Shown here one piece after another: positions 25,856-33,538 of a stretch of DNA of 40,830 bases. Position numbers and translations under genes: made by a program. Every line of letters starts with the position of its first letter. Position 1 is the first letter of the stretch. Under the pieces are notes generated by a model that searched no databases, had not been told where the DNA came from, and was given only the letters and a program-made list of their open reading frames with translations. This DNA comes from a bacterium. Lineage in GTDB: Bacteria; Actinomycetota; Acidimicrobiia; Acidimicrobiales; Bin134. The stretch covers positions 1 to 40,830 of the forward strand of contig JAPOVT010000016.1 in NCBI GenBank assembly GCA_026708015.1. Direction: 5' to 3'.

Positions 25856-26806
25856 ATGAAGCTCTGGGACGAAACGATCGACGGTTACCGCCCTGAGGCA
25901 CGGGAAATGCTGGCAGCTCTTGCGGAGGCCTTCCCCGCGGCCGGAGGCGACCTCCCTGAAGACCCCGTGACCCGAGTCCAGATCCAGCGCCAGAACATGA
26001 TTGCCGTCGAACCCGAGCCGTCGGCAATGGCGGTCGAGTCCACCATTCCGGGTCCGGGCGGAGACATTCCGGTGCGGCTCTTTGAGCCGGAGGAGCCACG
26101 GACCATGTTCCTGCACATCCACGGCGGCGGCTGGCTTTTGGGCCGTCCCCAAATGAGCGATCCGGGAAATGAGCACCTGGCCACCCACCACGGGTTGGCC
26201 GTTTTGTCGGTGGACTACCGGCTGGCCCCCGAGCACCCCTACCCCGCCGGACCCGACGACTGCGAGGCGGCCGCGGCCTGGATGCTGGAGCACGGCCCCG
26301 AGCGCTGGGGCACCGACAAGATGTTCATCGGCGGCGAGTCGGCCGGGGGGCATCTGGCCGCCGTCACCATGCTGCGGGTGCGGGACCGCCTCGGCGCCAT
26401 CGACCGGGTGCTGGGCGCCAATCTGGTATTCGGCTGGTACGACCTGAGGGGCACCCCTTCGATCTTCGGCAATGGCGGCAACCCAGACATCTTGGACCCA
26501 GCAGGTCTTCAGTTCATGATCGAGTCATTTACGCCGGGCATGTCCGAGGCCGAGCGACGCGATCCCGATGTGTCACCGCTGTTTGCCGACCTAACCGGTC
26601 TGCCCCCCTGCCTGGTAACGGTGGGCGCCAATGACCATCTCCTGGACGACTCGCTTTTCTTCGCCACCCGGCTGGCTGCCGCCGAGTCGCCAGTGGAGTT
26701 GGCCGTTTATCCCGACTCCCCCCACGGATTCATGGTCTTCCCCTCCGAGATGACCAAGACCCACGCCAAGCGCTTCGACGCCTGGATCGCCTCGCTGCTG
26801 CCCTGA
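25856..26806 (+). CDS. HSL-family (type IV) alpha/beta-hydrolase esterase
   Basis: 316 residues. Oxyanion-hole motif HGGGW at 89-93, nucleophile elbow GESAG with S162, acid D260 in GANDHLL, and His H290 in SPHGFMVF. This is a complete hormone-sensitive-lipase-type triad, so it should be an active esterase or lipase on short or medium esters. No signal peptide, hence cytoplasmic. The frame is open upstream to 25778, but the ATG at 25856 has GGGAG about 7-9 nt before it and starts the conserved protein. It is divergent from a thioesterase and convergent with the zinc-ribbon gene. Confidence 0.88.
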   Translation: MKLWDETIDGYRPEAREMLAALAEAFPAAGGDLPEDPVTRVQIQRQNMIAVEPEPSAMAVESTIPGPGGDIPVRLFEPEEPRTMFLHIHGGGWLLGRPQMSDPGNEHLATHHGLAVLSVDYRLAPEHPYPAGPDDCEAAAAWMLEHGPERWGTDKMFIGGESAGGHLAAVTMLRVRDRLGAIDRVLGANLVFGWYDLRGTPSIFGNGGNPDILDPAGLQFMIESFTPGMSEAERRDPDVSPLFADLTGLPPCLVTVGANDHLLDDSLFFATRLAAAESPVELAVYPDSPHGFMVFPSEMTKTHAKRFDAWIASLLP

Positions 26807-26812
26807 GGCTGC

Positions 26813-26980
26813 TCAGTCATCGAAGTCCTCTTGATCCAGCACCAAGTCCCAGCGGTCGCCACAGTCTGAGCACCGATAGGCCACCGTGTCGCCGGGCAGA
26901 GGTGGATCATCCTCAGGCCAGTGCGTGAGCCGGTGACACCACCCCCCACAATCCACGCACACGATCCGGTCGGCGATCAC
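26813..26980 (-). CDS. Small zinc-ribbon protein
   Basis: 55 residues from a GTG at 26980; the frame continues to an ATG at 27094, but the extra 38 residues look non-coding. Two CxxC-like pairs, CVDCGGWCHRL and CSDCGDRWDLVL, flank an acidic-proline loop (PEDDPPLPGD), the pattern of a rubredoxin/zinc-ribbon knuckle. Such small actinobacterial proteins bind a structural zinc; the role is unknown. CACACT ends 6 nt before the GTG, a weak -10 for a leaderless transcript. It is convergent with the esterase, 6 bp away. Confidence 0.6.
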   Translation of the reverse strand: MIADRIVCVDCGGWCHRLTHWPEDDPPLPGDTVAYRCSDCGDRWDLVLDQEDFDD

Positions 26981-27127
26981 CAACCCAGTGTGCCATCCTT
27001 GCCTGCCGATTCGATCAAGATGCTTTGAGAAACACCTAGAATCGCTCAGCCAGGAGACCGCGGTCGGGCTTAGCCGCTCGCAGGCTAGGCGCAACGCTCG
27101 ATTCGTATGTTGCAGACTAACGCACTG

Positions 27128-27409
27128 TCACTTTATTGGTCTTCCCTCCACAACGCGACGTAGGAGCTTTTCGGCTTCGGGGGATTTCTTCCAACTACGT
27201 GCCGGAGCCCGCCAGTAGGCTTCAAAATCCTCGACTGAGTCGAACTCGCCTACCCCTGCCACCAGTTGCTCGATCTTTTGAACTGAGCCGATGTACTCCC
27301 GAGTGGCTGAGGCTCGCTTAGTTGAGGCAATCCGCCAAGATTCGTGGACTACCAATTGAAGATCGCTGATTCGCTCGGGTCGATCCTTGTGAAAGTCGTA
27401 CATCGCCAC
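27128..27409 (-). CDS. Small hypothetical protein
   Basis: 93 residues, not recognised. It is charged and helical in appearance (KDRPERISDLQLVVHESWRI, then FDSVEDFEAYWRAPARSWKK), with no signal peptide, membrane helix or metal motif. It sits alone between the zinc-ribbon gene and the helicase, in DNA that is less GC-rich than its neighbours. Start choice is between the ATG at 27409 and an ATG two codons later. The regular amphipathic pattern makes it more than a chance frame, but homologues are needed to be sure. Confidence 0.4.
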   Translation of the reverse strand: MAMYDFHKDRPERISDLQLVVHESWRIASTKRASATREYIGSVQKIEQLVAGVGEFDSVEDFEAYWRAPARSWKKSPEAEKLLRRVVEGRPIK

Positions 27410-27461
27410 GATCGCAAAGTGCTCACCGTAGTCATTAGAGCAATATCGGAGACACGTCCGC

Positions 27462-29567
27462 TCACCCGTTGCGCAGGCTCTCCCATTCGTCGAGGAGGCT
27501 GGAGTCCGTGGTGCGCAGGAGGGTGCCGAGTTCGGCGGTAAGACTGGCCAAGGCGTCGTTGACTGCGGCGGCGGGAACGGTTTGGACTAGGGCTTTGTAG
27601 CAGTCGGACAGATAGCGCAATAGCGCTCCCTCGGAACGCTTGATGCCGTAGCGGGAGACGTACTGGTTGAAGGTGTCACCAACCTCCATGAGATCGCGGG
27701 CCACCGATTTGGGGCTGGGGCGGTCGTGGCCCACCCAAGGGTGGTAGCGGGCGAACACCGCGAAGGCCGGCTCGATGAACTCGACCTCGGGGCGGGGCCA
27801 TGTGACCTCCGACAGCCGCTCAAGGCGCTCTTCGTAGGACACTCGCTCAGCCTTGAGCTGGGCCATGAGATCATCGCGGGCCTTGTCCCGTTGGGCCAAC
27901 AGCACCACCGTGGGGTCTTCCAGCACCGACTCCACCACGCTGAGCGCCTGCCAGTGGTAATCGGGCGCCTCGATTTCCAGTGCTTCCAGCGCCTCCACGG
28001 CGAACAGACCGAGCGGCTGGTTCAAACGGAATTCGTCTTGGAGGTCGAGGTTCACCCGCACCGGGCGGCCCAAGTCGTCGGGCTCGTCGAGCACCTCGAC
28101 GATTTCGGCGTCGATGAGCGACCGGAATACCCCTATTGCCCGGCGGATGTGGTTTCGCTGGCGGGATCGGGGCTCGTGGTTCTCAACCAGCAAGCGCTTC
28201 ATGGCCGCGCAGCCGTCGCCGGGCCGTTCGAGCACGTTGAGCATCATGGAGTGGGTCACCGCGAAGCTCGATTCCAGGGTCTCGGGTTGGCCGTGCCAAA
28301 GCCGGTTCAAGGTGTCGTTGTCATAGTGGGCATAGTTGTGCTCGGGCGGCTTTTTCTTCACCAGCTTGCGGCGCTTCACCGGATCGGACGCCGCTTTGGC
28401 CTCAGCCCGGCGGTTCTCGATTACGTGCTCGGGAGCCTGCACCCACACGCTGCCCTCCTCGTCGAACCCCTTGCGACCTGCCCGTCCGGCGATCTGCTGG
28501 AAGTCCCGCACCGACAGCACCCGGGTGCGACGGCCGTCGTACTTGTACAAGCGGGTGAACAGCACGGTGCGGATGGGCACATTCACCCCCACGCCCAGGG
28601 TGTCGGTGCCGCAGATCAGCTTCAGGTGCCCTTGCTGGGCCAGCTTCTCCACCAGCAGCCGGTACTTGGGCAGCAGCCCGGCATGGTGTACCCCCATCCC
28701 GGCCAGCACGAAGCGGCGCAGGTCTTTGCCGAATGGGGTGTCGAAGCGAAAGCCCCCCACCGCATCTTTGACCGCGGCCTTGGCTTGGGCATCCAGCACG
28801 TCGAGGCTGGTGAGACTCTGGGCCTGGGCGGTGGCCTCCCGCTGGGTGAAGTGGACGATGTACACCGGCGCCCTTTCTGCCCCCAGCAGTTCAGCGATGG
28901 AAACATGCAGAGGCGTTTCCCGATACTCCACATCAAGCGGCACTGGCCGTTGGGCCGAGGCCACCAGAGCGGTGGGCCGGTCATTTCGCTTGCTCAGATC
29001 TCGGCGCAGGGCGAGGGTGTCGCCCAGAGTGGCCGACATCAGCAGGAACTGAGGTCGGCTCAGCTCCAGCAGCGGCACCTGCCAGGCCCAGCCCCGGTCC
29101 CGGTCGCCGTAGTAGTGGAACTCGTCCATCACCACCAGGTCGGCGTCAGTCTCAGGGCCGGAGTGCAGGGCCCGCAGCGCCAAGATCTCCGCAGTGCAGG
29201 CGATGACCGGGGCGTTCCCGTTCACGGTGGCGTCTCCGGTGACCATCCCCACCCACTCGGCTCCGAAAGCCGCTACCAGCTCGAAGAACTTCTCGCTGAC
29301 CAACGCCTTGATCGGCGCCGTGTAGACCGCCCGACGGCCCTGGGCCAGCGCGGCGAAGGCCCCGGCCAGCGCCACCAGCGACTTGCCCGAACCGGTGGGG
29401 GTAGCCAATACCACGTTGTCGCCCGCCAGCAGCCGCAGCACCGCCTCCTCCTGGTGGGGGTACAGCTCCAGCCCAGCCGCCTCGGCCCAATCGCAGAACG
29501 CCCCCAACAGCTCGTCGGGATCACCGGTGCCGGGCATGAAATCACCGAGTGGCGGAGGAGCAGACAT
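27462..29567 (-). CDS. Ski2-like DEAD/DEAH-box helicase, DUF3516 type
   Basis: 701 residues. Motif I is ATPTGSGKS (55-63), motif II is DEFH (in VVMDEFHYYGD near 146), motif III is SAT (LLMSATLGD), and motif VI is QIAGRAGRKG. The C-terminal ~300 residues hold the DUF3516 domain of actinobacterial superfamily-2 helicases. It is an ATP-driven RNA or DNA helicase in the cytoplasm, probably in RNA processing or decay by analogy with Ski2/Mtr4. The ATG at 29567 lies 9 nt after a TACCCT -10-like box (29582-29577). It is transcribed away from the excisionase-like gene. Confidence 0.9.
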   Translation of the reverse strand: MSAPPPLGDFMPGTGDPDELLGAFCDWAEAAGLELYPHQEEAVLRLLAGDNVVLATPTGSGKSLVALAGAFAALAQGRRAVYTAPIKALVSEKFFELVAAFGAEWVGMVTGDATVNGNAPVIACTAEILALRALHSGPETDADLVVMDEFHYYGDRDRGWAWQVPLLELSRPQFLLMSATLGDTLALRRDLSKRNDRPTALVASAQRPVPLDVEYRETPLHVSIAELLGAERAPVYIVHFTQREATAQAQSLTSLDVLDAQAKAAVKDAVGGFRFDTPFGKDLRRFVLAGMGVHHAGLLPKYRLLVEKLAQQGHLKLICGTDTLGVGVNVPIRTVLFTRLYKYDGRRTRVLSVRDFQQIAGRAGRKGFDEEGSVWVQAPEHVIENRRAEAKAASDPVKRRKLVKKKPPEHNYAHYDNDTLNRLWHGQPETLESSFAVTHSMMLNVLERPGDGCAAMKRLLVENHEPRSRQRNHIRRAIGVFRSLIDAEIVEVLDEPDDLGRPVRVNLDLQDEFRLNQPLGLFAVEALEALEIEAPDYHWQALSVVESVLEDPTVVLLAQRDKARDDLMAQLKAERVSYEERLERLSEVTWPRPEVEFIEPAFAVFARYHPWVGHDRPSPKSVARDLMEVGDTFNQYVSRYGIKRSEGALLRYLSDCYKALVQTVPAAAVNDALASLTAELGTLLRTTDSSLLDEWESLRNG

Positions 29568-30152
29568 GGCCCTACCAGGGTAGGGGTGGACTAAGAGGGC
29601 GCGCGGATAGGTAACCTACCTGGGATAACGCCGTCGAGGGATATCTCATTGAGAAACCTGTCACCTGCGGATACGCGCCAATCCGCGCGTCCGCCTAGCG
29701 ATTCAGGAAACGATATGGTTCACCTATCCGCTCGGCCCCTAAGCGTGGGAGGCTACGGGATAGCACTCATGACCCCGATTTGGCCTCCGCCCGGCCACTT
29801 TGGACCGCTTCGCCGACGAGGTAGTCGGTCGATTCTGTTCATGGTACGTGACCGACGGGGCGGCAAATCTGTTTATTTCAGAAAAACATACTTAAATCTT
29901 GAAAATACTATGCCTTTGGCTCACCTACGCCGGACTTCCCAAGAATCGTCCACAAAGCCCCAGGTCACGGCGGTATTCGAAGTCATCCACAGAATAGTCC
30001 ACAGAAATCACAGCGAGACGGACAGCAAGATCTCGTCGCTCAATGGCTCTAGGCGGGAATCATTCGAGAGTTTGCCTCGCGACAATGCCCGCTCCATTTC
30101 CGTCTTGGCCGTGCTCAGCGACTGGGGCGAAGCCACTGAAAGGAGCAGACAC
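29568..30152. other. AT-richer stretch without a convincing gene
   Basis: 585 bp between the helicase and the excisionase-like gene. One frame is open on the plus strand from 29649 into the next gene, but its translation has no family resemblance or structural pattern, so I do not call it coding. The stretch holds a CCCTAC...GTAGGG short repeat (29570-29585) by the helicase start, a region low in GC (about 29870-29915), and three DnaA-box-like 9-mers at 29946-30003. Confidence 0.5.
29946..30003 (+). repeat. Cluster of three DnaA-box-like 9-mers
   Basis: TCGTCCACA (29946-29954), TCATCCACA (29983-29991) and TAGTCCACA (29995-30003) lie in the same orientation. Each differs from the consensus TTGTCCACA or TTATCCACA only at the second base. 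No dnaA or dnaN is nearby, so a chromosomal origin is not supported. A DnaA-titration or regulatory site, or chance, remains possible. Confidence 0.3.
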
Positions 30153-30368
30153 ATGAATCACCATATCGAAAACCTCATCGGCCCGGACGCGGCATGCCAG
30201 ATGCTCGGCGTCGACCAGCGCAGTTTGCTGAGAGGCATCAACGACGGCATCGTTCCCGCCTACAGCATCGGCGGGGCCGTTCGATTCCGGCCCTCCGAGT
30301 TGCATCACCCCGCGCTCAGTGGACTTGACGAGCACTACCGAGCCAAAGACGAGCACTTCGCCGCCTGA
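30153..30368 (+). CDS. Excisionase/MerR-type helix-turn-helix DNA-binding protein
   Basis: 71 residues. The core (GPDAACQMLGVDQRSLLRGI then NDGIVPAYSIGGAVRFRPSE) is the HTH_17 excisionase-family fold: helix-turn-helix, then a wing with GGAVRF, then a SEL-type helix. It binds DNA; family members are phage excisionases, BldC-like regulators or plasmid factors. The ATG has AAAGGAG 8 nt upstream; the longer upstream frame is not convincing. No integrase is adjacent, so it is an orphan regulator or the leftover of a mobile element. It is convergent with the deacylase at 30432. Confidence 0.7.
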   Translation: MNHHIENLIGPDAACQMLGVDQRSLLRGINDGIVPAYSIGGAVRFRPSELHHPALSGLDEHYRAKDEHFAA

Positions 30369-30431
30369 CCCCACCCCCAAGCCTCTGCCCCCGACTGCGT
30401 ACACCCCCGCGCGGTCGGGGGCGGACGGGGC

Positions 30432-32144
30432 TCAGGGCAATACGGTCTCGGTGTCGCGACCGGAGCGCAGCACAGTTCCCGGGGTGGCTCCGGTCACCTG
30501 CCCGTCGACCACGATGTCGGTACCGCCCACCAGCACCCGGTGTACACCCTGGGCCCCGGCAAACAGACGCATGCAGTCGCCGGGCAGATCGGTGCGGGCC
30601 TCGATGGGGTCGGAGGCCACGGTGGACGGATCGAACAGCACCAGATCGGCGTGCCAGCCCTCGGCCACCCGGCCCCGATCCTTCAGGCCGAACAGGCGGG
30701 CCGGCACGTCGGTCATCAGCCGCACCGCCTCCTCCAGCGGCAACAGCCCCCGGGCCCGCACGATGTCGCCCAGAATGATGGTGAAGTAGCGGGTGCCGCA
30801 CATACGGTCGAGATGCGCTCCAGCGTCGGAGCCACCCACGATCACCCGGGGATCCCGCCAATGCTCGGTTCGGTGGGCCCAACTCTCCGACGAGTCGTCG
30901 GCATTGATGGGCCACAAGTCGGTGCGCAGGTCGTCGGCTAGCACGATGTCGCACAGGGCGTCGAACGGCTCCTGCCCCCGCTCGGCAGCGATGTCGCCCA
31001 CTCGACGACCGGTGAGCCCGTCGTTCTCCGGGGCAAAAGTGGTGCCGATCTCCATGTTCTGCCACTGGGCCATGTGGTAGAAGCCGCCGCTGCCGGTCTG
31101 GGCCTGTTCATTGAGCCACCGCCGCGTCTCCGGGTCGGCCAGCGCGGCCATCTTCTCTTCGTGGGGAAGGTTCATGGTGTCCTTCCACCCCGGCATGTTG
31201 TACAGCGGGCAGTAGGTGGCAAAGCACAGCTTCAGCCCGCCGATGGTGGGCATCGACAGGGCCACGATGCGACCGCCCACCGCGGCGGCGGCGTCCGCCG
31301 CCCCGAGCTGGTGGTTGGTGCGGTCTTGGGTGTCGGCGCTGACGGTGAGCACGTTCCAGTTCAGGGGACGCTGGGCCCGGGCCGACATCTGGCTCATGAG
31401 CTCGATTTCCTCGTCGCTGAACATGCTGAGGCATCCGGAGGTGATGAACTCCAGCCAGGTCCCAGGATGGTCGGATACGGCTCCGGCCAGGGCCAGCACC
31501 TCCTCGGTGGAGGAGAACCGGCTGGGAACCGGTTCGTTGTCGCCGTCCCAATGGGTGTGGGCCAAGGACGTGGAGAACCCCATGCCTCCGGCAGCCAGCC
31601 CATCGTGGAGGGCCTGCACCATCCGGTCGAGTTGATCAGAGCTGGCGGGCTGATCGGCGTCAGATCCCATCACATAGCGGCGCAGCGCGGAGTGGCCCAC
31701 CAAGAATCCGGCGTTGACCGCGGTCTTGCCGTCGAGGCTGTCCAAGAACTCCCCGAACGTCTCCCAGTCCCATGGAAGCCCTTGCTCCAGCGCCGGCAAG
31801 GGCATCCCCTCCACCATGGCCATCATCTCTTGCAGGTACCGGGCATCGTCGGGATTCACCGGGGCCAGGGAGAACCCGCAATTGCCCCCCAACACGGTGG
31901 TCACCCCGTGCATCGGCGATGGGGTGGCCGCCGGATCCCAGAACAGCTGGGCGTCGTAGTGGGTGTGGGGGTCGATGAACCCCGGTGCCACCGCCAGCCC
32001 CTCGGCATCCACCGTCCGAGATGCCGCCCCCTCGACCTTGCCGACCTCGACGATCCGCCCTCCAGCCACCGCCACATCGGCCACCACCGGCGCGGCCCCG
32101 GTCCCGTCCACCACCGTGCCGCCCCGAATCACCAGATCAAACAT
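30432..32144 (-). CDS. N-acyl-D-amino-acid deacylase-family amidohydrolase
   Basis: 570 residues of the D-aminoacylase branch of the amidohydrolase superfamily. MFDLVIRGGTVVDGTG opens the small beta-sandwich; the metal-binding HTHYDAQLFWD near 59-69 and the Cys of GGNCGFSLAP follow, as in D-aminoacylase where His and Cys ligate zinc. The second metal region includes FLVGHSALRR, and GGSDAGAHLDRM carries the catalytic Asp. It hydrolyses an amide or cyclic amide bond. I start at ATG 32144 rather than upstream: a TACTGT -10 (32157-32152) ends 7 nt before it. It is a paralogue of 33539-35254, and the two share the ending TGATPGTVLRSGRDTETVLP. Confidence 0.87.
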   Translation of the reverse strand: MFDLVIRGGTVVDGTGAAPVVADVAVAGGRIVEVGKVEGAASRTVDAEGLAVAPGFIDPHTHYDAQLFWDPAATPSPMHGVTTVLGGNCGFSLAPVNPDDARYLQEMMAMVEGMPLPALEQGLPWDWETFGEFLDSLDGKTAVNAGFLVGHSALRRYVMGSDADQPASSDQLDRMVQALHDGLAAGGMGFSTSLAHTHWDGDNEPVPSRFSSTEEVLALAGAVSDHPGTWLEFITSGCLSMFSDEEIELMSQMSARAQRPLNWNVLTVSADTQDRTNHQLGAADAAAAVGGRIVALSMPTIGGLKLCFATYCPLYNMPGWKDTMNLPHEEKMAALADPETRRWLNEQAQTGSGGFYHMAQWQNMEIGTTFAPENDGLTGRRVGDIAAERGQEPFDALCDIVLADDLRTDLWPINADDSSESWAHRTEHWRDPRVIVGGSDAGAHLDRMCGTRYFTIILGDIVRARGLLPLEEAVRLMTDVPARLFGLKDRGRVAEGWHADLVLFDPSTVASDPIEARTDLPGDCMRLFAGAQGVHRVLVGGTDIVVDGQVTGATPGTVLRSGRDTETVLP

Positions 32145-32182
32145 GGCCCCCACAGTAGGCGCGCCTCGGGTAGATATTACCA

Positions 32183-32203
32183 ACCATAGTCATTGTCTAT
32201 GGT
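32183..32203. promoter_or_regulatory. Inverted-repeat operator of the toxin-antitoxin operon
   Basis: ACCATAG (32183-32189) and CTATGGT (32197-32203) are a perfect 7-bp inverted repeat with a 7-nt spacer. The repeat covers the -35 region of the antitoxin gene, whose -10 TACCCT (32213-32218) ends 7 nt before the ATG. This fits autorepression by the antitoxin-toxin complex. It could also affect the divergent deacylase gene. Confidence 0.55.
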
Positions 32204-32225
32204 CGTTTCTGTTACCCTGGCTGTC

Positions 32226-32504
32226 ATGAAACCCCAAAGTGCCACTCGGGTCGTCCCAGCCGGGGAGTTCAAGACCAAGTGCCTTCAGCTTATGGACGAG
32301 GTGGATCAGACCGGTGAGGCGATTCTCATCACAAAACGGGGGCGGCCGGTTTCGCTATTGGTGCCGGTCACACCGCAAGCCCCTGGCATCCGCGGGCGAT
32401 ACAAGGACCGGATACGGATACCTGACGAGGGACTTCCCAAGACTTTCACCGCTGCCGAATGGGCTGACATCATCGACCACGCGGGGACAGACGACGCAGC
32501 ATGA
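32226..32504 (+). CDS. Phd/YefM-type antitoxin
   Basis: 92 residues. The N-terminal DNA-binding half (VVPAGEFKTKCLQLMDEVDQ then TGEAILITKRGRPVSLLVPV) is the Phd/YefM fold. The C-terminal part (KDRIRIPDEGLPKTFTAAEW) should wrap and block the toxin. The stop overlaps the start of the PIN-domain gene (ATGA), the classic coupled module. The ATG at 32226 is preferred to an upstream alternative at 32193, since a TACCCT -10 lies 7 nt before it. Likely autoregulated at the inverted repeat just upstream. Confidence 0.85.
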   Translation: MKPQSATRVVPAGEFKTKCLQLMDEVDQTGEAILITKRGRPVSLLVPVTPQAPGIRGRYKDRIRIPDEGLPKTFTAAEWADIIDHAGTDDAA

Positions 32505-32917
32505 TGCTCGACACCAACGTCTTGTTGTGGCACATCTTGGACGACACGCGCAAGGTCAGCTCCGCGTTGCTGGAGATGATCGACGCTGGTGTGGCCACCG
32601 GCGACGTGGCGGTTTCGGCCATCACCTTTTGGGAGATGAGACACGCCCGCCGCAAGAACCACCCGGCAGTCGTGCTACCCCCGATCGCTGGACTCCGTCA
32701 AGACCTGCTGCGCAGCGGGCTGCGAGAAATCCCCTTGAGTGGTGACATCCTCATCGACAGCATCGAACTCGCAGACAGCGGCTTCCACAGAGATCCGATG
32801 GACCAGATGATCGTGGCCACCGCGCTGAGCCAAAGCCTGCCCCTAGCCACCGCCGACCGCCGGATACAAGCCTGGGCCGACCAGACCGGACGACTGGAGC
32901 TCGTCCCCCTTCAATAG
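32501..32917 (+). CDS. VapC-like PIN-domain toxin ribonuclease
   Basis: 138 residues of one PIN domain. The acidic metal site is visible: D4 in MLDTNVLLW, E45 in FWEMRHA, D98 or D101 in RDPMDQMIVATAL, and D119 in ATADRRI. It should cleave a structured RNA such as a tRNA or rRNA with Mg2+, and is held inactive by the antitoxin encoded immediately upstream (4-bp overlap). All key residues are present, so the toxin appears intact. The module sits between two paralogous deacylase genes, typical of accessory insertions. Confidence 0.88.
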   Translation: MMLDTNVLLWHILDDTRKVSSALLEMIDAGVATGDVAVSAITFWEMRHARRKNHPAVVLPPIAGLRQDLLRSGLREIPLSGDILIDSIELADSGFHRDPMDQMIVATALSQSLPLATADRRIQAWADQTGRLELVPLQ

Positions 32918-32968
32918 CCAGCCGCCGTCGGGAGCGATGGCGACGAACCACCCAACTCTGAAAAACCG

Positions 32969-32998
32969 TTGACGTCCTCGTTGCGGCATCGCTACAGT
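32969..32998 (+). promoter_or_regulatory. Strong sigma-70-type promoter for a small RNA
   Basis: TTGACG (32969-32974) and TACAGT (32993-32998) are separated by 18 bp, one of the best-matched promoters in the window. Transcription should start near 33005. No start codon with a reading frame follows; a terminator lies about 60 nt further on. Confidence 0.6.
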
Positions 32999-33004
32999 CA
33001 CTAC

Positions 33005-33091
33005 TGCCTGCCGGTCCGGCTAGTAGGCGTCAGCCGAATGCAGCCGACATACCGCGGCGATGGGACCCGGAACGCACGGGGTCCCTTTTTT
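33005..33091 (+). ncRNA. Candidate small RNA, about 87 nt
   Basis: A transcript unit bounded by a good promoter (32969-32998) and an intrinsic terminator (33062-33091), with no coding frame inside. By eye it folds into a 5' hairpin in which GCCT-GCCG (33006-33013) pairs with CGGC (33017-33020) and AGGC (33025-33028) around a 3-nt loop and a TAGT bulge. A direct repeat CAGCCGA (33031-33037 and 33041-33047) follows, and then the terminator stem. I do not recognise a known family such as 6S, tmRNA, SRP or 6C. It could be a trans-acting sRNA or an orphaned leader of a ribosomal or translation-factor operon, since no gene follows closely on this strand. Confidence 0.5.
33062..33091 (+). terminator. 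Intrinsic terminator of the small RNA
   Basis: GGGACCC (33062-33068) pairs perfectly with GGGTCCC (33079-33085) around a 10-nt loop and is followed directly by six T (33086-33091). This is a textbook Rho-independent terminator on the plus strand. Confidence 0.75.
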
Positions 33092-33277
33092 GTGCCACGA
33101 ACTGCCCGGCCCGCGATCTCCCCTCACCCCGACCCCACCCGATAGCTCGTCTAGCTCCGAAGCCGACTCTCTCTTCCGCCCCTTGATGCCTCTGGACCTC
33201 AAATGGCCTCTCCATACCCATGTCCATCAGCCGAAATAGGCTGCGGTCTACGCAAGAACCGCCGGTAGGGTGGCCGC

Positions 33278-33478
33278 GTGGTGGTGGAACTAGACCTCAG
33301 CCCTGACAGCGAAACAGCCCTATTGGCTGAGGCTGAGCAGGCGGGACTCACCGTGGAAGAGATAGTCCATCGCATCGTCATGACCTTCCTAGAGCAGCAA
33401 AGGAGCACCTCGTGGCTCGCTGAGGCTGAGAGGAATCTGGCGGTTCATGCCGAGACTTTGTGCCGACTGGGAGAGTGA
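33278..33478 (+). CDS. Small antitoxin-like protein, unrecognised
   Basis: 66 residues from GTG 33278. The sequence is acidic and helical (LDLSPDSETALLAEAEQAGL, then TVEEIVHRIVMTFLEQQ), the style of ribbon-helix-helix or VapB-like antitoxins: a short beta strand (VVELDL) followed by two helices. No toxin gene is next to it. A TAGGGT -10 (33266-33271) ends 6 nt before the GTG, consistent with a leaderless message. It could be the orphan half of a lost toxin-antitoxin pair; family membership is not certain. Confidence 0.45.
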   Translation: MVVELDLSPDSETALLAEAEQAGLTVEEIVHRIVMTFLEQQRSTSWLAEAERNLAVHAETLCRLGE

Positions 33479-33538
33479 CCGGCGAGACTCCATTTCCCAT
33501 ACTGGGAGATCAGCTGGCAATTTGAAAGAGTGCCCGCC

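Noticed and set aside
29946..30003. Chromosomal or plasmid replication origin
   Set aside because: No dnaA, dnaN, rep or par genes are near and each box deviates from consensus; only a weak cluster is reported.
29649..30152. N-terminal extension of the excisionase-like protein by 168 codons
   Set aside because: No structural or family pattern, AT-rich non-coding look, and a good Shine-Dalgarno site directly before ATG 30153.
30153..30368. Prophage or integrative element boundary
   Set aside because: No integrase, tRNA attachment site, phage structural gene or flanking direct repeat was found.
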